Source: Bacteroidota bacterium | Lineage (GTDB): Bacteria; Bacteroidota; Bacteroidia; Chitinophagales; Chitinophagaceae | Length of the DNA: 64,000 nt | Reading direction: 5' to 3' | NCBI GenBank assembly: GCA_018268055.1 | Contig: JAFDXF010000006.1 | Location: 62,001-126,000 of the forward strand | Shown here: in pieces, positions 53,806-63,459 of the stretch | How the letters are laid out: every line of letters begins with the position of its first letter | How positions within the stretch are numbered: the stretch's first letter is position 1 | Notes under the pieces: generated by a model | The model's database searches: none | What the model saw: only the letters and a program-made list of their open reading frames with translations | Told to the model about the DNA's origin: nothing | Translations under genes and position numbers: made by a program

Positions 53806-54276
53806 ATGGAACAATCCACTCAAATACAAGTAATAACAGGCAAAATAGAAGAACTAATTGCCGCTGAAACCGACCTGTTTTTGGTAGAGATAAGAATAAA
53901 ACCTACCAATAATGTTAAGGTTTATATTGATGGAGATAAAGGCGTAACAATAGAGCGATTGATACAATATAATCGTAGCTTGTATAAAATCTTGGAAGAA
54001 AGCGGAATGTTCCCAAATGGCGACTTTTCTTTGGAAGTCTCTTCGCCAGGATTAGATGAGCCGTTGAAATCGCATCGTCAGTATTTAAAAAATATCGGTA
54101 GGCCAATAGAAGTGGTTACAATAGAAGGGCTGAAGCAAGAGGGTAAACTGATTCGTGTAGAGGAGCAGGAAATTGAAGTAGAGGAAGAAAAAGGAAAAGG
54201 GAAAAAGAAAGAATTGATCAATCATATTATCCCATTTAAACAAATAAAAACAACAAAAATTCAAATTAAATTTTAA
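53806..54276 (+). CDS. rimP: Ribosome maturation factor RimP
   Basis: 156 residues from ATG 53806, chosen because the promoter lies at 53718-53749. N-terminal domain: LFLVEIRIKPTNNVKVYIDGD, then GVTIERLIQYNRSLYKILEESG and FSLEVSSPGLDEPLKSHRQYLKN (the SPGLDRPL-type hallmark). The C-terminal SH3-like domain ends with a Lys/Glu-rich stretch. Helps 30S maturation. First gene of rimP-nusA-infB. Confidence 0.95.
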   Translation: MEQSTQIQVITGKIEELIAAETDLFLVEIRIKPTNNVKVYIDGDKGVTIERLIQYNRSLYKILEESGMFPNGDFSLEVSSPGLDEPLKSHRQYLKNIGRPIEVVTIEGLKQEGKLIRVEEQEIEVEEEKGKGKKKELINHIIPFKQIKTTKIQIKF

Positions 54277-54320
54277 TCGCCTGATAAAAAAATCAGGTTT
54301 TGAACTTCAAACCGTGTATT

Positions 54321-55571
54321 ATGTCAAGTATTAATCTGATAGACGCTTTTCAAGAATTTAAAGATGAGGAAAACATCGACCGACCCACGTTAATGAAAGT
54401 TGTGGAAGACGTTTTCAAAACATTACTCCGTAAAAAATACGGTAGCGATGAAAATTTTGATGTAATTGTAAATGCCGAAAAAGGCGACCTTGAAATTATG
54501 CGCCGACGTATGATTGTTGAAGATGGACAAGTAGAAGATCCGCTGGCACAAGTAGCCTATAATGATGCAGTAAAAATCGAACCCGACTTTGAAGTAGGTG
54601 AAGAATTATATGAAGAAGTTAATTTGTATGATTTTGGCCGAAGAGCGATTCTTGCTGCAAAGCAAACTTTAGCAAGTCGTATCGGCGATTTAAAGAAGAA
54701 CACTTTAGCTAAAAAATATAGCGATCGCATTGGTGAGATTATTAGCGCTGAAGTATATCAGGTTTGGAAAAAAGAAATTTTATTGTTGGATGAAGAGGGT
54801 AATGAATTGATACTTCCCAAAAGCGAACAAATTCCACAAGATTTCTTCAAAAAAGGAGAAAATACACGTGCCGTTGTGAAGAAAGTGGATATGAAAAATA
54901 ATAATCCTGTTATCATTCTTTCCCGTACAGCACCTGAGTTTCTGGCTAAGCTTTTAGAAATTGAAGTACCGGAAATCTTTGATGGCCTTATTGTGATTAA
55001 GAAAATTGTTCGTGATCCGGGTGAAAGAGCAAAGGTTGCAGTAGAATCTTTTGATGACAGAATAGACCCCGTTGGCGCCTGCGTAGGTATGAAAGGTAGC
55101 CGTATTCACGGAATTGTAAGAGAGTTAAAAAACGAAAATATTGATATCATCAACTGGACAAACAACATACAGTTATTGATTCAAAGATCTCTTACGCCTG
55201 CAAAGATTACCAGCATGGAACTAGATCAAGATAGAAAACATGCCAATGTATATTTGAAGCCCGATCAAGTTTCTTTGGCAATAGGCCGCAGAGGTGTAAA
55301 TATTAAACTTGCCAGTGAATTGACCGGCTATGAATTGGACGTTTACCGCGATACGGAAGATGAGGTAGAAGATGGATTTGATATAGACCTGGATGAGTTC
55401 AGCGATGAAATTGATACGTGGGTAATTGATGAGCTGAAACGTATCGGTTGCGATACGGGAAGAAGCGTATTGAAGCTAACTCCTGAAGAGCTGGAAAGAA
55501 GAACGGATTTAGAAAAAGAAACTATTGTAGAGATAAGACGAGTGTTGAAGGAAGAGTTTGAAAAAGAATAA
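54321..55571 (+). CDS. nusA: Transcription termination/antitermination factor NusA
   Basis: 416 residues from the ATG at 54321. N-terminal domain (1-125), S1 domain (about 130-200, with GEIISAEVYQVWKKEILL), KH1 (about 230-290, RDPGERAKVAVESFD, DPVGACVGMKGSRI) and KH2 (about 300-350, AIGRRGVNIKLAS). A short acidic C-terminus follows with helix-hairpin elements (ELKRIGCDTGR). No full AR domains are seen, which is usual for this phylum. Binds RNA polymerase and nascent RNA at pauses and terminators. Confidence 0.96.
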   Translation: MSSINLIDAFQEFKDEENIDRPTLMKVVEDVFKTLLRKKYGSDENFDVIVNAEKGDLEIMRRRMIVEDGQVEDPLAQVAYNDAVKIEPDFEVGEELYEEVNLYDFGRRAILAAKQTLASRIGDLKKNTLAKKYSDRIGEIISAEVYQVWKKEILLLDEEGNELILPKSEQIPQDFFKKGENTRAVVKKVDMKNNNPVIILSRTAPEFLAKLLEIEVPEIFDGLIVIKKIVRDPGERAKVAVESFDDRIDPVGACVGMKGSRIHGIVRELKNENIDIINWTNNIQLLIQRSLTPAKITSMELDQDRKHANVYLKPDQVSLAIGRRGVNIKLASELTGYELDVYRDTEDEVEDGFDIDLDEFSDEIDTWVIDELKRIGCDTGRSVLKLTPEELERRTDLEKETIVEIRRVLKEEFEKE

Positions 55572-55636
55572 ATGGATAAATAATAAGCAACTTGTTTTTA
55601 TTTATCTTTCACACTAATTGAATTTAAAAAAACTGA

Positions 55637-58546
55637 ATGTCAGAATTAAAACTTCCAAGATTATTAGCCGCAGCCAAAGAATTTAACGTTGGTCAGGATA
55701 CTCTTGTCGACTTTTTAGCAAGCAAAGGGTTTTCAAAAGACGACCTGAAGCCTACCTCAAAGCTTACGGAAGATATGTATCGTTCGCTGCAAGCAGAGTT
55801 TCAGGGTGACAAAGCTGCTAAGATTAAAAGCGATCAGTTAGAATTGCCAAAAGTGGCTGCTGCTGAAGCAAAAAAGAAGAAAGATGAAGAAGAAGTATTG
55901 TTTAAAGAAAAAAATACTGTCAAAGCAGCAGTAAAGAAAGAAGAAAAGCCGGTAGAGAAGAAAGAAGAAAAAGTGGTTGAGAAAAAAGAAGAAACTCCAA
56001 TAGTAGTAGAAGACGAAAAGCCGAAAGAAGAACCAGTGGAAGTGGTTGTAAAGAAAGAAGAACCACAGCCGGAAGAAGTAGTAAAAGTTGATGCTCCGGA
56101 GTTAGAAGCTCCTAAAGTGATAAAGAAGATAGACCTGGATAAAATTGATTCTTCTACCCGTCCCAAAAAAATAGTGAAGGCTAAAAAAGAAGAAGAACCG
56201 AAAAAGCCGGAAGAGATACCTGCTACAAAAGCAAAAGCTAAAAAGACAAAAAAGGAAGAAGAGGAAGTAGCAAAGCCGATAACGCAAGAAGCACCGGTAG
56301 CAGAAGTGCCAGTCAAAGAAGATGTAGTACCCGAAGAACCACAACAAGCAGTAATCGAAAATATTGAAGTTGAAAAATTAACAGGCCCTAAAATTTTAGG
56401 AAAAATCGAATTACCAATTAATACCGATACTCGTCCTGTAAAAGATGAAAAGAGAAAACGGAAGCGTATCCCGATTGAGAAAAAAGAAGTAAGACGAGAT
56501 GTGGTTGTTAATAAAGAAGGCGATAGAAGACCAAATGGACCGGGTGGTGGTGGCGGTAACCGCGATCGTGGTGGCAATAATAGACGTGGAGATAATCGTA
56601 ACAGACCTCCGCGACGTGAAGAAAAACTGATTGATGAAAAGGAAATTCAAGAAAAAATTAGAGAAACGCAAGCCAAGTTGAGTGGTGGTGGTGGAAGAGG
56701 AAAGAGCCTGAAAGCCAAAATGCGTCGTGAGAAAAGACAAGAAGCTGCTGATGCAATGGGTGAAGCAACCGACGACAACAAGTTGTTGGTAACTGAGTTC
56801 ATCAGTGTAAGTGAGTTAGCCAGCCTGATGGATGTAAGTTTTGCTGATGTAATCAGTAAATGTATGGGCCTTGGTATCATGGTTTCTATCAATCAACGCT
56901 TAGATGCCGAAGTGATAGAGTTAGTAGCCGGAGAGTTTGGTTACACCGTTGAGTTTATTGATATGGAAAAGCAGATGGAAATGGAGGATGAAGAAGATGA
57001 GGATGATGAAACTGAGTTGAAGCCTCGATCACCGATTGTTACCATTATGGGACACGTGGACCATGGTAAAACTTCATTACTTGACTATATCCGTAACGCT
57101 AATGTAGTAGCAGGTGAGGCCGGTGGCATTACTCAGCACATCGGTGCATATCAAGTAGAGCTTGCCAACGGAAAAGAAATTACCTTTTTAGACACACCCG
57201 GCCACGAAGCGTTTACGGCCATGCGTGCAAGAGGTGCTAAAGTAACGGATATAGCAGTTATTGTGATTGCTGCGGATGATGCAGTGATGCCTCAAACCCG
57301 CGAAGCAATCAGCCACGCTCAGGCAGCCGGTGTACCTATGATATTTGCCATAAACAAAATAGATAAAGATGGCGCCAATCCACAAAAAATATATGAGCAA
57401 CTTTCTCAAATGAATTTGCTTGTAGAGGAATGGGGCGGTAAACACCAAAGTCAGGAAATTGCCGCTAAGAAAGGCTTGAATATTGATAAGCTGTTAGAAA
57501 AAATATTGTTGGAAGCTGAAATTCTGGATTTAAAAGCAAATCCGGATAAAGAAGCGACTGGTACAATCATTGAAGCTTCTTTGGATAAAGGTCGCGGTTA
57601 TGTGGCAACACTGTTGGTTGAAAACGGCACACTGCATCAAGGAGACTTAGTGGTGAGTGGACAATATTATGGTCGTGTAAAAGCAATGTTCAATGAACGA
57701 AACAAACGCGAAGACGAAGCAGGGCCATCAGCACCTGCTGTGATTCTCGGTTTGAATGGCGCACCACAAGCCGGAGAAAAATTCAAAGTGTATGAAGATG
57801 AAGCAGAAGCTAAAGAGATAGCCAATCGCAGAGCACAGATTCTACGTGAGCAAGGTATTCGTACCAAGAAGCATATTACGCTTGATGAAATTGGTCGCCG
57901 TTTGGCATTGGGTAGTTTCAAAGAGTTGAATGTAATTATCAAAGGTGATGTGGACGGCTCGGTAGAAGCATTGAGTGACTCATTACAAAAACTTTCTACG
58001 CCTGAAATTTTGGTGAGTGTGATTCATAAAGGAGTAGGTCAAATCAATGAGAGTGATATTGTGCTTGCAGAAGCATCCGATGCGATTGTTATTGCCTTCA
58101 ACGTACGCCCTTCACTACAGGCATCAAGGCTTGCAGATAAGGCAGGAATAGAAATCAAGATGTACTCTATTATCTATAATGCTATTGAGGAAGTGAAGAG
58201 TGCTATGGAAGGAATGTTGGAGCCGAAGGTACAGGAGAAAATTATTGCTAATGTAGAAATAAGAGAAGTGTACAAATTTGATAAAGCTACAGTAGCAGGA
58301 TGTCAGGTAATTGATGGAAAGATTAAGCGAGATTCAAAAATCAGATTGATTAGAGATGGTATTGTAATCTATCCGACTGCCGAGGGCGCTACTGCCGAAT
58401 TAGGTTCACTCAAGAGATTTAAAGATGATGCAAAAGAGGTTACTTCGGGTATGGAGTGCGGCCTTACGATTAAGAACTATAGTGACATCAAAGTAGGCGA
58501 TATTGTAGAGGCTTATGAAATTGAAGAGATAAAAAGAACATTATAA
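55637..58546 (+). CDS. infB: Translation initiation factor IF-2
   Basis: 969 residues. Residues about 75-290 are a long Lys/Glu-rich low-complexity stretch, then an Arg/Gly/Asn-rich region (about 295-345), before the conserved core. The GTPase core has GHVDHGKT (472-479), DTPGHE, NKIDK and later EF-Tu-like and C-terminal domains ending [15 protein letters not shown]. Places initiator tRNA on the ribosome. Last gene of the operon; a weak hairpin (58558-58577) follows. Confidence 0.97.
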   Translation: MSELKLPRLLAAAKEFNVGQDTLVDFLASKGFSKDDLKPTSKLTEDMYRSLQAEFQGDKAAKIKSDQLELPKVAAAEAKKKKDEEEVLFKEKNTVKAAVKKEEKPVEKKEEKVVEKKEETPIVVEDEKPKEEPVEVVVKKEEPQPEEVVKVDAPELEAPKVIKKIDLDKIDSSTRPKKIVKAKKEEEPKKPEEIPATKAKAKKTKKEEEEVAKPITQEAPVAEVPVKEDVVPEEPQQAVIENIEVEKLTGPKILGKIELPINTDTRPVKDEKRKRKRIPIEKKEVRRDVVVNKEGDRRPNGPGGGGGNRDRGGNNRRGDNRNRPPRREEKLIDEKEIQEKIRETQAKLSGGGGRGKSLKAKMRREKRQEAADAMGEATDDNKLLVTEFISVSELASLMDVSFADVISKCMGLGIMVSINQRLDAEVIELVAGEFGYTVEFIDMEKQMEMEDEEDEDDETELKPRSPIVTIMGHVDHGKTSLLDYIRNANVVAGEAGGITQHIGAYQVELANGKEITFLDTPGHEAFTAMRARGAKVTDIAVIVIAADDAVMPQTREAISHAQAAGVPMIFAINKIDKDGANPQKIYEQLSQMNLLVEEWGGKHQSQEIAAKKGLNIDKLLEKILLEAEILDLKANPDKEATGTIIEASLDKGRGYVATLLVENGTLHQGDLVVSGQYYGRVKAMFNERNKREDEAGPSAPAVILGLNGAPQAGEKFKVYEDEAEAKEIANRRAQILREQGIRTKKHITLDEIGRRLALGSFKELNVIIKGDVDGSVEALSDSLQKLSTPEILVSVIHKGVGQINESDIVLAEASDAIVIAFNVRPSLQASRLADKAGIEIKMYSIIYNAIEEVKSAMEGMLEPKVQEKIIANVEIREVYKFDKATVAGCQVIDGKIKRDSKIRLIRDGIVIYPTAEGATAELGSLKRFKDDAKEVTSGMECGLTIKNYSDIKVGDIVEAYEIEEIKRTL

Positions 58547-58557
58547 TCAGATAAAAA

Positions 58558-58577
58558 TGCCGGATAACACTCCGGCA
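58558..58577 (+). terminator. Weak hairpin after infB
   Basis: TGCCGGA / TCCGGCA, 7-bp stem, 6-base loop, without a clear U-tract. Possible 3' end or processing signal. Confidence 0.4.
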
Positions 58578-58646
58578 ATATCAAACTTTTGTTAAATACG
58601 CTTTCCAGCAACGGGGGTTGCCGTTAAGGAAAGTATTTTTGAAACT

Positions 58647-60014
58647 ATGCTTTACAGAAATATATTAACTGCGCTTGTTTTAGTAACAGGTATTTTTTCA
58701 GCAAAGGCGCAATCAGCAAAAATCGTTGCAGATAAAATCGTTGCCATCGTAGGCGATCGTATTATACTTCATTCCGATATTAAAAACTCAATAGAAGATG
58801 CACGCCGCAGAGGCGAAAAAGTGCCGGATGATGCTGAGTGTCAGATTATGGAACAAGCATTGGTATCAAAACTATTGATGCTGCAAGCAGAAAAAGATTC
58901 CTTACCTATTACACCGGAAGATGTGGAAGCAGATCTGGATAATCGTATTCGTCAGTACATTAACCAAATGGGAAGCCAGGATGCATTAGAAGAAGTAGCA
59001 GGTAAAACTATTTATCAGATTAAAGATGATGCAAGAGAATCTATCCGCGAACAAAAACTGGCTGCGGCGATGCAGCATAAAATAGTAGATGGTGTAAAAA
59101 TTACACCTACAGAAGTGACTACATTTTTTAATAAAATTCCAAAAGATAGTTTGCCTTTCTTCGAATCAGAGTTGGAAGTGTGCCAGATTGTAATTTATCC
59201 CAAGCCATCACGAGATGTGGATCAATACATTTTTGGAGAAATGCAAAAATTAAAACAGAAACTCGTAGATAAGCAAGTTGATTTTTGTGCAGCGGCTAAA
59301 AACTCAGACGATCCGGGCAGTAAAGACAGATGCGGACAATACCAGATTAACCGAAATGAAAAAACTTGGGATCCTGTATTTCTGGCTACTGCATTCCGCC
59401 TAAAGGAAGGAGAAATATCGGCACCTGTAAAATCCAAATTTGGTTATCATATTATCAAAATGGTATCGAGAAGCGGTGATGATGCTATTGTACAACACAT
59501 TCTTAGAATTCCTCCGGTAACAGAAGATGAAATTCAGTTGGCAGAAAAAAAATTAGACAGCGTACGTAATCTGGTGGTTGATGGAAAAATGAGTTTCAAT
59601 GCAGCCGCAACTAAATTCAGCGATGATGAAACTTCAAAATTTGCCGGCCCTTGTATTATGAATAGAGATGGTTCAACACATGTAACCATTGACTTATTTG
59701 ACAAAAATTTAGTAGGTGTTATCAGTAAATTAAAAGTTGGTGACATTTCCAAGCCTGCTCCTTTTAAGGATGAACAGGAAAAGCAAGGTGTGCGTATTGT
59801 ATTGCTAAAATCCAGAACAGCACCTCATCGTATGAATATGGAGGATGATTACAGTAAGATATCCAACTACGCCTTAGAAGAGAAAAAAGCTAAAGTGCTG
59901 GAAAAGTGGTTGAAGGATAAAATCCCAACTTACTATATGATGATTGATGCACAAAGCGAAGAAGAATGTCCTGCTATTAAAAAGTTTGACACAAAAGAGA
60001 AGAAACCCTTTTAA
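58647..60014 (+). CDS. SurA-like periplasmic peptidyl-prolyl isomerase
   Basis: 455 residues with a signal peptide ending SAKAQ. N-terminal SurA-like domain (KIVAIVGDRIILHSDIKNSIEDA), then two parvulin (PpiC) domains: about 175-280 (ESELEVCQIVIYPKPS, GQYQINRNEKTWDPVFLATAFRLKEGEISAPVKSKFGYHIIK as two blocks) and about 285-380 (VQHILRIPPV). Assists outer-membrane protein folding. It follows infB by 100 bases and may have its own promoter. Confidence 0.93.
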   Translation: MLYRNILTALVLVTGIFSAKAQSAKIVADKIVAIVGDRIILHSDIKNSIEDARRRGEKVPDDAECQIMEQALVSKLLMLQAEKDSLPITPEDVEADLDNRIRQYINQMGSQDALEEVAGKTIYQIKDDARESIREQKLAAAMQHKIVDGVKITPTEVTTFFNKIPKDSLPFFESELEVCQIVIYPKPSRDVDQYIFGEMQKLKQKLVDKQVDFCAAAKNSDDPGSKDRCGQYQINRNEKTWDPVFLATAFRLKEGEISAPVKSKFGYHIIKMVSRSGDDAIVQHILRIPPVTEDEIQLAEKKLDSVRNLVVDGKMSFNAAATKFSDDETSKFAGPCIMNRDGSTHVTIDLFDKNLVGVISKLKVGDISKPAPFKDEQEKQGVRIVLLKSRTAPHRMNMEDDYSKISNYALEEKKAKVLEKWLKDKIPTYYMMIDAQSEEECPAIKKFDTKEKKPF

Positions 60015-60185
60015 GAAGTTATTGATTTTCATGTTTGTTTATTCTGTGGAGAAAACTTTATCTGCTCAGCACAAGTGTATGCAAAAGATAGTTTGAACTG
60101 AAAAAATAAAACTTGTGCAATTCCCAATTGCTCATTTCTCTGAAGTAAAAAATCTCAATACTTACAAAATATATATCTTTAACCT

Positions 60186-60572
60186 ATGACCAGTTTGGTT
60201 TCACAAGGAATAAAAGTGAGTGTGGAAGTATTTTACCGTCCGGATTATAGCAATCCGGTAGAGTCGGAATATGTTTTTGCATATCGGATTACACTTGAAA
60301 ATAGAAATAGTTTCTCTGTTCAATTGCTACGCCGTCATTGGTACATTTTTGATAGCGATGCTACGTATCGTGAGGTGGAAGGCGAAGGTGTAGTAGGAGT
60401 GCAGCCTGTTATATTACCCGGAGAAGAATATCAATACATAAGCAATTGCAATTTACATTCAGATATGGGCAGAATGTTGGGCACTTATGAAATGGAAAAT
60501 CTAAACAGTAAGCAACTATTCCAAGTTGATATTCCTTCTTTTGAAATGATTGTACCGTTCAAGAATAATTAG
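60186..60572 (+). CDS. apaG: ApaG (Co2+/Mg2+ efflux protein family, DUF525)
   Basis: 128 residues, full length. KVSVEVFYRPDYSNP, YVFAYRITLENRN, VQLLRRHWYIFDSD, EVEGEGVVGVQPVILPGEEYQY and MLGTYEME match the fibronectin-like ApaG fold. The name comes from E. coli mutants; the biochemical role is unsettled. A TATCTTTA just before the ATG is a weak promoter-like match. Convergent with gldB. Confidence 0.95.
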   Translation: MTSLVSQGIKVSVEVFYRPDYSNPVESEYVFAYRITLENRNSFSVQLLRRHWYIFDSDATYREVEGEGVVGVQPVILPGEEYQYISNCNLHSDMGRMLGTYEMENLNSKQLFQVDIPSFEMIVPFKNN

Positions 60573-60577
60573 AATTA

Positions 60578-61594
60578 TTACTTAGGCTTATATTTTGCCT
60601 GTTCAATAATTTCTCTTGCAGGCGTTTGCATTACTTTATCAACACTGAGATCGGAATTTTTTCCAACAAATTTTTTTACAATTTGCCAACCTATCCACTG
60701 ACCAATATTGCCCGGAGAATATTCGGGAGATAAGCCTTGTGTATAAGGTGACTCACCAATGTAAATTTGTAATACGGAAGGATTAACAGAATTCAAATCC
60801 TCGTTTTTTGCCAAATAACTCCAGAGTAGTCCTTCACTGTCTTTGCACCATTTGAGCTGCTGTTGTGTGTATCCGGTTTTTAATGAATCGGGCGTGTTGG
60901 GTAAAAGTTTATCTAACAAATACCAACGTTTCCCTTTCTCTACCATTTGCTCAATAAGCGGCAGCGAATTACTCTTATCGGGAAAAATATCGTCCGATAT
61001 AGCTTTCATACAATTGGGTACGATGTACTCTTTCGAAAACCGGCGAGAGATATATGATGGAAAAATTTCTTGAAAAGTCGGTGTTTGATAAACGTCAAAA
61101 TTTGCTCCGGCAAATTGTTGCAGCCCGACAGCTAAACCGAAATTCGTAGTGGCTACACCGGGTGCATCAAATGGCCCGGTAAAGAGTACAACTTTACCGG
61201 CTTTATAATTGGGAAAATAATATTTTACATAGCGAAATGCATTATCCAATTCCTTTTTTAGCCAATCGGTATTCTTGTACGTTTGTTGTAATGAATTTTC
61301 AATTTGGCGGTAGCCACTTAAAAACATTTTTACTGCAGTAAGTGTTTGTGTACTGCTATCCGAGTCGGGCACACCCAGAATCTGCTGCATAAAATCTTTA
61401 TGAAAATCAGGATGAGCCTGACGGACTTTGCTTAGCCCCGCTGCAATATTGTTCGTATCAATATTAAAAAAATCAACATCATATCTTTCTAAAGGAATGT
61501 CTATTTTGATACTTGAAACATTTGGGCCACTGCTATTATGGTTACAGGAAATAATGAATATTGTAAAAAATAGGAACGCAAAATATTTTCGCAT
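60578..61594 (-). CDS. gldB: GldB-family gliding motility lipoprotein
   Basis: 338 residues. Lipoprotein signal with Cys17 (FIISCNH). The body shows IPLERYDVDFF, KYYFPNYKAGKVVLFTGPFDAP, EYIVPNCMKAISDDI, GKRWYLLDKLLPN and SPEYSPGNIGQWIGWQIV, the pattern of GldB, needed for gliding and chitin use in Flavobacterium. GldB homologues also occur in non-gliding Bacteroidota. gldC, adjacent in Flavobacterium, is not here; neighbours are apaG and the divergent nadE. Confidence 0.85.
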   Translation of the reverse strand: MRKYFAFLFFTIFIISCNHNSSGPNVSSIKIDIPLERYDVDFFNIDTNNIAAGLSKVRQAHPDFHKDFMQQILGVPDSDSSTQTLTAVKMFLSGYRQIENSLQQTYKNTDWLKKELDNAFRYVKYYFPNYKAGKVVLFTGPFDAPGVATTNFGLAVGLQQFAGANFDVYQTPTFQEIFPSYISRRFSKEYIVPNCMKAISDDIFPDKSNSLPLIEQMVEKGKRWYLLDKLLPNTPDSLKTGYTQQQLKWCKDSEGLLWSYLAKNEDLNSVNPSVLQIYIGESPYTQGLSPEYSPGNIGQWIGWQIVKKFVGKNSDLSVDKVMQTPAREIIEQAKYKPK

Positions 61595-61728
61595 AGCTGT
61601 AAAACGATTTAGAAATAATTTTGTTGCCTGCGAAGTTAGTATTATTGATTGCGGTAATTGGTCGTATCATTTAAATTTTAACGTGTTTTTTCCGGGGAAA
61701 TATTTTTATAAGGTGGGATGCAGTCCTA

Positions 61729-61736
61729 TAACTTTG
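61729..61736 (+). promoter_or_regulatory. Candidate -7 element abutting nadE
   Basis: TAACTTTG matches TAnnTTTG and ends four bases before the ATG at 61741. The predicted transcript would start at or next to the start codon (leaderless). The -33 match is poor. Confidence 0.4.
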
Positions 61737-61740
61737 TATT

Positions 61741-63423
61741 ATGAGAATTGCAATAGCACAGCAGAATTATCATATCGGAAATTTTGAAGCAAACACTGCA
61801 AAAATTATTGACGGCATCCGGCAAGCAAAAGAACAAGGAGCTGAATTAGTTTTATTTTCTGAATTATCTGTTTGTGGTTATCCACCCAGAGATTTTTTAG
61901 AATTTGATGACTTTATAAAAAAATGTACCGCTGCAGTAAATAAAATAAAAGAATATACTGAGGATATTGCTGTTGTGATTGGCGCCCCTGAAAGAAATCC
62001 GAATCAAAAAGGAAAAGATTTATTTAATGCCGCTTATTTTTTACACCAAAAACAAATTATGGCAACAGTGCATAAAACATGTTTGCCTACTTATGATGTT
62101 TTTGACGAGTATAGATATTTTGAACCGGCATATAATTGGAATATCATTGAGTTTAAAGGGAAAAAATTAGCGTTGACCATCTGTGAAGATATTTGGAACT
62201 TGGGTGATAATCCGCTCTATAGAATTTGCCCAATGGATGAGTTGATGAAGCAAAACCCGGATATCATGCTGAATATTTCAGCTTCGCCTTTTGATTACAC
62301 ACATGTAGAAGACAGGAAAGCAATTACAAAACTAAATGTAGCAAAGTATAAACTACCAATGCTTTATTGTAATGGCGTAGGCAGTCAAACAGAAATCGTA
62401 TTTGATGGTGGCTCTTTGGTTTTGGATAAAGAGGCGAACTTAATTGCACAACTGCCTTTATTTGAAGAAGCTATTCAGTCTTTTGATTGGAATGAAGATG
62501 GAACTTTTCAGCAGCCAATAAAAATAGCAGCAAAGCATTTGCCCAATGAAGAATTGAATCCTATTGAATTTGATTGCAATTTGTGCATTGCAACAGTCTA
62601 TGAAGCTATCGTGATGGGTATTCGTGATTATTTTTCAAAAATGGGTTTTCAAAAGGCAATTTTAGGAAGCAGTGGCGGAATAGATAGTGCTGTGGCTTTG
62701 GCTTTAGCTTGTGAAGCTTTAGGAAGCGCAAACGTTCTTGCTGTGTTGATGCCGTCTCAGTTTTCTACTACACATTCGGTGAGCGATGCAGAAGTGCTGA
62801 GCAAGAATTTAGGAAATCCATATAATATTTTACCCATTAGAAATATTTATGAAAGTTTTCTTACTGAATTAAAACCATTGTTTAAAGATTTACCTTTTAG
62901 CCTTGCAGAAGAAAATATTCAGGCACGCACAAGAGGAAATTTACTAATGGCTATTGCCAATAAGTTTGGATATATATTGTTAAACACCTCCAATAAGAGT
63001 GAACTTGCTACCGGTTATGGAACTTTATACGGCGATATGGCCGGCGGTATTTCTGTTTTGGGCGATTGTTATAAAACCCAAGTATATGCTTTGGCAAAAT
63101 ATATCAATAGAAATAATGAAATTATTCCGGAGCATATAATCACGAAGCCGCCTTCGGCAGAATTGAGGCCGGAGCAAAAAGATTCAGATTCATTGCCGGA
63201 TTATGATGTGTTGGATAAATTATTATATCAATACATTGAAAGAAGACAAGGCCCGGATGAAATTATAGTACAAGGATTTGATGCAGCATTGGTTGACAGA
63301 GTTTTGAAAATGGTCAATAAAAATGAATACAAGAGAAATCAGTTTTGTCCCATCATTCGCATTTCCCCCAAAGCATTTGGTGTAGGAAGAAGAATACCGA
63401 TTGTTGGTAAATACCTTAGTTGA
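61741..63423 (+). CDS. nadE: Glutamine-dependent NAD+ synthetase
   Basis: 560 residues. N-terminal nitrilase-type glutaminase domain with the Glu-Lys-Cys triad at about Glu41 (LFSELSV), Lys112 (VHKTCLP) and Cys148 (LTICEDIW). C-terminal synthetase domain with the P-loop SGGIDS (311-316) and TSNKSELATGYGTLYGDMAGG. Makes NAD+ from nicotinate adenine dinucleotide. Divergent from gldB, 37 bases before a MoxR-type gene. Confidence 0.97.
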   Translation: MRIAIAQQNYHIGNFEANTAKIIDGIRQAKEQGAELVLFSELSVCGYPPRDFLEFDDFIKKCTAAVNKIKEYTEDIAVVIGAPERNPNQKGKDLFNAAYFLHQKQIMATVHKTCLPTYDVFDEYRYFEPAYNWNIIEFKGKKLALTICEDIWNLGDNPLYRICPMDELMKQNPDIMLNISASPFDYTHVEDRKAITKLNVAKYKLPMLYCNGVGSQTEIVFDGGSLVLDKEANLIAQLPLFEEAIQSFDWNEDGTFQQPIKIAAKHLPNEELNPIEFDCNLCIATVYEAIVMGIRDYFSKMGFQKAILGSSGGIDSAVALALACEALGSANVLAVLMPSQFSTTHSVSDAEVLSKNLGNPYNILPIRNIYESFLTELKPLFKDLPFSLAEENIQARTRGNLLMAIANKFGYILLNTSNKSELATGYGTLYGDMAGGISVLGDCYKTQVYALAKYINRNNEIIPEHIITKPPSAELRPEQKDSDSLPDYDVLDKLLYQYIERRQGPDEIIVQGFDAALVDRVLKMVNKNEYKRNQFCPIIRISPKAFGVGRRIPIVGKYLS

Positions 63424-63459
63424 ATTACAAAATGAATTTGAATAATTAAAATAATAACG

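Noticed and set aside
55834..56577. 247-codon antisense reading frame rich in Ser and Phe opposite infB
   Set aside because: It mirrors the Lys/Glu low-complexity codons of IF-2; composition is an artefact and no start or promoter context supports it.
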